The position numbers and the translations under genes were made by a program. The notes beneath the pieces were generated by a model. That model was not told the DNA's origin, searched no databases, and was given only the letters and a program-made list of their open reading frames with translations. Positions 62,736 to 64,000 of a stretch of 64,000 nucleotides of DNA are shown here, in pieces. The stretch is from the NCBI GenBank assembly GCA_963828285.1, contig CAWHEB010000001.1:248001-312000 (forward strand), given 5' to 3'. The DNA is from DAIOEK01 sp963828285. Lineage in GTDB: Bacteria > Chloroflexota > Anaerolineae > Anaerolineales > Anaerolineaceae. The stretch's first letter is position 1; each line of letters starts with the position of its first letter.

Positions 62736-63796
62736 ACAAATCCTCCCCTGCTTTGAAGTCGATATATGATCTAAACTACACAGAAATTGTGGATATCGTG
62801 AAGGAAATTGGTCAACCAAAATTCCGGGCAGATCAGATCTGGCAGGGAATCTACAAGCATTATTGGTCCGAGCCTGATCAATTCGTTGGCCTGCCTACAG
62901 CTATGCGCAAGTTACTTCGAGATAGGATTCAATTTTCATCCCTCGCAATAGCCAAAGAACTGCATTCAAACGATCATCAAACCGTTAAAAGCTTATTTAC
63001 ATTATCCGATGCAAGACATATCGAAAGTGTCCTAATGGGGTATGAGCATCGGGATACTTTATGCATTTCAACACAATCAGGTTGTGCAATGGGTTGTACC
63101 TTCTGTGCAACTGGACAAATGGGATTCTTCAGAAATTTAACCAGCGGCGAGATCATCGAGCAGGTAATCCATTTCGCCCGCGAACTTCATAAAATCGATA
63201 AATCTGTAACCAATATAGTATTCATGGGTATGGGTGAACCTTTTCATAATTATGACAATGTTATGGAAAGCATTGATAGGTTGAATAATCCTACCGGATG
63301 GAATTTTGGAGCGCGCCGGATGACGATTTCAACAGTCGGTATTATTCCGGGTATCCAGCGGTTTGCCTCAGAAAAACGGCAGGTCAACCTAGCGGTCAGT
63401 CTGCATTCAGTGGACAATGACCTCAGATCATCGATGATGCCAGTCAATAAGAAATATCCAGTAAAAGAGCTGTTACTTGCATGCCGTGACTATGTTTCAC
63501 AAACTCATCGTAGAATTACTTTCGAATGGGCATTAATCCAGAATGTAAATGACATGCCATCGGTTGCCAGGGATCTGGCAACGGCGATCAAAGGGACACT
63601 CTGTCATGTCAATCTCATTCCCTTGAATCCTACTCAAAAGTTTGACAAACCAGGATCCATTCATGAGCGCGCACTGGCTTTTCAGGACGAATTGGTAAAA
63701 ATTGGTATCCCATGCACCTTACGTTTACGGCGCGGAATCGATATTCAAGCAGGCTGTGGTCAATTAGCTTCAGAAGAGAAATCACTTACGCAATAG
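62729..63796 (+). CDS. rlmN: 23S rRNA (adenine2503-C2)-methyltransferase / tRNA methyltransferase RlmN
   Basis: Radical SAM enzyme methylating C2 of A2503 in 23S rRNA (and A37 of some tRNAs). 355 residues. Cluster motif SGCAMGCTFCATGQMGFFRNLTSGEIIEQV (CxxxCxxC), MGMGEPFHNYDNVM, and RRMTISTVGIIPGIQRF are standard. Catalytic Cys residues near the C-terminus are in LRRGIDIQAGCGQL. It overlaps the HAD gene and is followed 10 bases later by ftsY. Confidence 0.95.
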   Translation: MLNKSSPALKSIYDLNYTEIVDIVKEIGQPKFRADQIWQGIYKHYWSEPDQFVGLPTAMRKLLRDRIQFSSLAIAKELHSNDHQTVKSLFTLSDARHIESVLMGYEHRDTLCISTQSGCAMGCTFCATGQMGFFRNLTSGEIIEQVIHFARELHKIDKSVTNIVFMGMGEPFHNYDNVMESIDRLNNPTGWNFGARRMTISTVGIIPGIQRFASEKRQVNLAVSLHSVDNDLRSSMMPVNKKYPVKELLLACRDYVSQTHRRITFEWALIQNVNDMPSVARDLATAIKGTLCHVNLIPLNPTQKFDKPGSIHERALAFQDELVKIGIPCTLRLRRGIDIQAGCGQLASEEKSLTQ

Positions 63797-63806
63797 GATA
63801 ACACAA

Positions 63807-64000
63807 ATGCCAGGTATTTTTGATCAATGGAAGATCCGATTAACAAAAACCAGAGAAGTCACCTTTGGGAAAATTGTTTCTTTGTTTGGCGGAAGTGAAA
63901 TTACTGACGATACCTGGGATGAGCTGGAATCACTCCTCATTCAAGCTGATATGGGACTAAAGGTTTCGACAGAAGTGATCCAATCTCTAAAAAAGGATAT
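63807..64000 (+). CDS. ftsY: signal recognition particle receptor FtsY, N-terminal part
   Basis: Open to the window edge, 64 residues visible: MPGIFDQWKIRLTKTREVTFGKIVSLFGGSEITDDTWDELESLLIQADMGLKVSTEVIQSLKK. This is the SRP-GTPase N domain of FtsY (LTKTRE..., ELESLLIQADMG). The acidic A region found in some FtsY proteins is absent, a short form. The GTPase domain lies beyond the window. Confidence 0.88.
   Translation, partial: MPGIFDQWKIRLTKTREVTFGKIVSLFGGSEITDDTWDELESLLIQADMGLKVSTEVIQSLKKD

Noticed and set aside
1..64000. CRISPR arrays, insertion sequences, rRNA genes, riboswitches
   Set aside because: I saw no regular spaced repeats, transposase genes, rRNA sequence or a recognisable riboswitch core on either strand.

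Overview
The window looks like a chromosomal segment of a low-to-mid GC anaerobe of the Chloroflexota, most likely class Anaerolineae. This is an inference from gene content, not from a marker tree. Support comes from the mixture of MreBCD/MinCDE/RodA, roadblock/LC7 proteins with an MglA-like GTPase, a DUF4388 protein, YfhO-family membrane proteins, a DUF164 zinc-ribbon coiled coil, fermentative genes (methylglyoxal synthase, ATP-type PEP carboxykinase, LarA-type racemase, tungsten-type aldehyde:ferredoxin oxidoreductase) and no outer-membrane genes. Almost all of it is ordinary chromosome. I see no prophage, insertion sequence or CRISPR array.

Layout. 1-2.2 kb: end of gnd, zwf and a zinc-ribbon protein. 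2.3-12.7 kb: a mostly forward run with an SH3 protein, mgsA, an MFS carrier, smpB, a phytol-kinase-like enzyme, hutH, a Tat-exported L,D-transpeptidase, ccdA, a DUF2085 protein, pgeF, YggS, YggT and DUF167. 12.6-15.7 kb (reverse): a DUF164 protein overlapping a NACHT-HEAT NTPase. 15.8-23.3 kb: four large polytopic membrane proteins in an A-B-A-B order (GT-C-like, YfhO, GT-C-like, YfhO). 23.3-34.7 kb: moxR-DUF58, then mreB-mreC-mreD-mrdA-minC-minD-minE-rodA-gltX-tRNA-Gln, the cell-shape and division-site block. 34.7-40.1 kb (reverse): an unknown protein, an SDR threonine dehydrogenase, secF, secD, a small P-loop protein and a PP2C-type phosphatase. 40.2-50.8 kb: trxA, murA, prepilin peptidase, pckA, nusB, Asp23, larA, an AOR-family enzyme, a lipoprotein and a pentapeptide protein. 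50.8-57.3 kb: the most unusual region, a five-gene roadblock/small-GTPase operon divergent from a vWA-PP2C-kinase triad. 57.3-64 kb: an aldolase, a tyrosine recombinase, a frameshifted unknown, tRNA-Leu, tig, clpP, a HAD phosphatase, rlmN and the start of ftsY.

The best candidate for an under-described system is 50.8-57.3 kb. A receiver-like/roadblock protein, two roadblock proteins, an MglA/Arf-like GTPase and a DUF4388-roadblock protein face a vWA protein, a PP2C phosphatase and a protein kinase carrying a C-terminal OB-fold-like domain. A 21-bp palindrome sits in the shared promoter region.

Reading frames are visibly broken in five genes (zwf, the second GT-C-like gene, mreC, tig and the unknown at 59.2-59.6 kb) and mreD has an in-frame TAG. 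Because several are conserved housekeeping genes and every repair is one or two bases, I favour errors in the assembled sequence over true pseudogenes, but the raw reads are needed to decide. Several genes have a -10 box only 6-7 bases before the ATG and no ribosome-binding site, suggesting leaderless transcripts. Others carry clear GGAGG-type sites.
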